Part shown: positions 30,184 through 30,497 of the stretch, piece after piece
How the letters are laid out: every line of letters starts with the position of its first letter
Numbering within the stretch: position 1 is the stretch's first letter
Assembly (NCBI GenBank): GCA_964508185.1
Contig: CAZDSS010000021.1
Coordinates: 1 to 30,497, forward strand
Length of the DNA: 30,497 bases
Direction of reading: 5' to 3'
DNA from: CAZDSS01 sp964508185
GTDB lineage: Bacteria > Pseudomonadota > Alphaproteobacteria > Sphingomonadales > Govanellaceae
Program-made: the position numbers and the translations under genes
Notes under the pieces: generated by a model
What the model saw: only the letters and a program-made list of their open reading frames with translations
Told to the model about the DNA's origin: nothing
Databases searched by the model: none

Positions 30184-30497
30184 ATGACCAAAGACTATCG
30201 CCCGACGGTTTTTCTGCCCAGCACCGACTTCCCCATGAAGGCCGGCCTGCCTCAGCGCGAGCCGGAGCTCCTGAAGCGCTGGGCCGACATGGACCTCTAT
30301 GGCCGCCTGCGGGAAAAGGCCCGCGGCCGGGAGAAGTTCGTGCTCCATGACGGGCCGCCCTATGCCAACGGCAACATCCATATCGGGCATGCGCTGAACA
30401 AGATCCTGAAGGACGTCGTGGTGCGCTCCCAGTCCATGCTGGGGAAGGACGCGCCCTACGTTCCGGGCTGGGACTGCCACGGCCTTCCCATTGAATG
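30184..30497 (+). CDS. ileS: Isoleucyl-tRNA synthetase, 5' part only
   Basis: The first 104 codons of a class I aminoacyl-tRNA synthetase; the window ends within it. It has the conserved opening TDFPMKAGLPQREPELLKRW and the class I signature HIGH at residues 66-69 in GNIHIGHALNKILKD. VPGWDCHGLPIE follows, which is typical of IleRS. It charges tRNA-Ile with isoleucine. No good ribosome site is seen before ATG 30184. No T-box leader is present in the upstream 167 bases. Confidence 0.97.
   Translation, partial: MTKDYRPTVFLPSTDFPMKAGLPQREPELLKRWADMDLYGRLREKARGREKFVLHDGPPYANGNIHIGHALNKILKDVVVRSQSMLGKDAPYVPGWDCHGLPIE

Noticed and set aside
1..30497. Mobile elements, CRISPR arrays, tRNA or rRNA genes
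   Set aside because: No transposase, integrase, regularly spaced repeats or tRNA/rRNA sequence could be found by reading both strands.

Overview
This 30.5 kb window is high-GC chromosomal DNA from an alphaproteobacterium. The evidence is a TipF-like degenerate EAL protein, a CheY/CheZ pair, stand-alone TadE/TadG genes, a glutathione-dependent formaldehyde pathway, a two-protein ScsB/peroxiredoxin redox pair, and ileS after ribF. I cannot assign a genus; a Rhodospirillales-, Kordiimonadales- or Emcibacter-like lineage is only a guess. Coding density is high. I see no insertion sequence, prophage, CRISPR array, tRNA or rRNA.

Layout. 1-1424: end of glutathione-dependent formaldehyde dehydrogenase, a small VOC protein, and S-formylglutathione hydrolase. 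1512-4325: ScsB/DsbD-type electron transporter followed by a periplasmic peroxiredoxin-like partner. 4401-6675: HDAC/acetylpolyamine amidohydrolase-family enzyme and a membrane-anchored M19 dipeptidase. 9725-6655 (minus strand): MBL hydrolase, periplasmic LolA/DUF4412-like protein, RluA-family pseudouridine synthase, and an acid-ceramidase/NAAA-like Ntn hydrolase. 12362-9805 (minus): vWA-TadG protein, a TadE-like protein carrying two EF-hand/dockerin-like loops, and a second TadE-like protein. 12474-17385: promoter, cobalamin riboswitch, btuB and btuFCD, forming a B12 uptake module. 17768-17962: a small protein gene with a good Shine-Dalgarno, followed by a terminator. 18062-18768: a hairpin-rich non-coding stretch. 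18769-23956: six-gene TonB2/TtpC-type energy-transduction operon (DUF3450, TtpC-like ExbB, ExbB, ExbD, TonB, TPR) closed by a strong terminator. 24050-24505 (minus): small secreted cysteine protein. 24888-26939: TipF-like protein and HAD phosphatase. 28243-26976 (minus): cheY-cheZ. 28510-30497: MaoC/PhaJ-type hydratase, ribF and the start of ileS.

How the parts fit. The B12 receptor and ABC importer are under riboswitch control. The TonB operon just downstream is a plausible energy source for BtuB, although this is inference from proximity. The thiol-redox pair probably protects the envelope from peroxides. TipF, CheY and CheZ point to a motile, polarly flagellated cell, and a CtrA-like box lies in front of the Tad-type genes. 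No clearly new multi-gene system is visible. The items most worth a second look are the bacterial acid-ceramidase-like enzyme, the Ca-loop TadE protein, the multiple CheY-docking motifs in CheZ, the perfect hairpins inside operons, and the 700-bp structured leader before the TonB operon.
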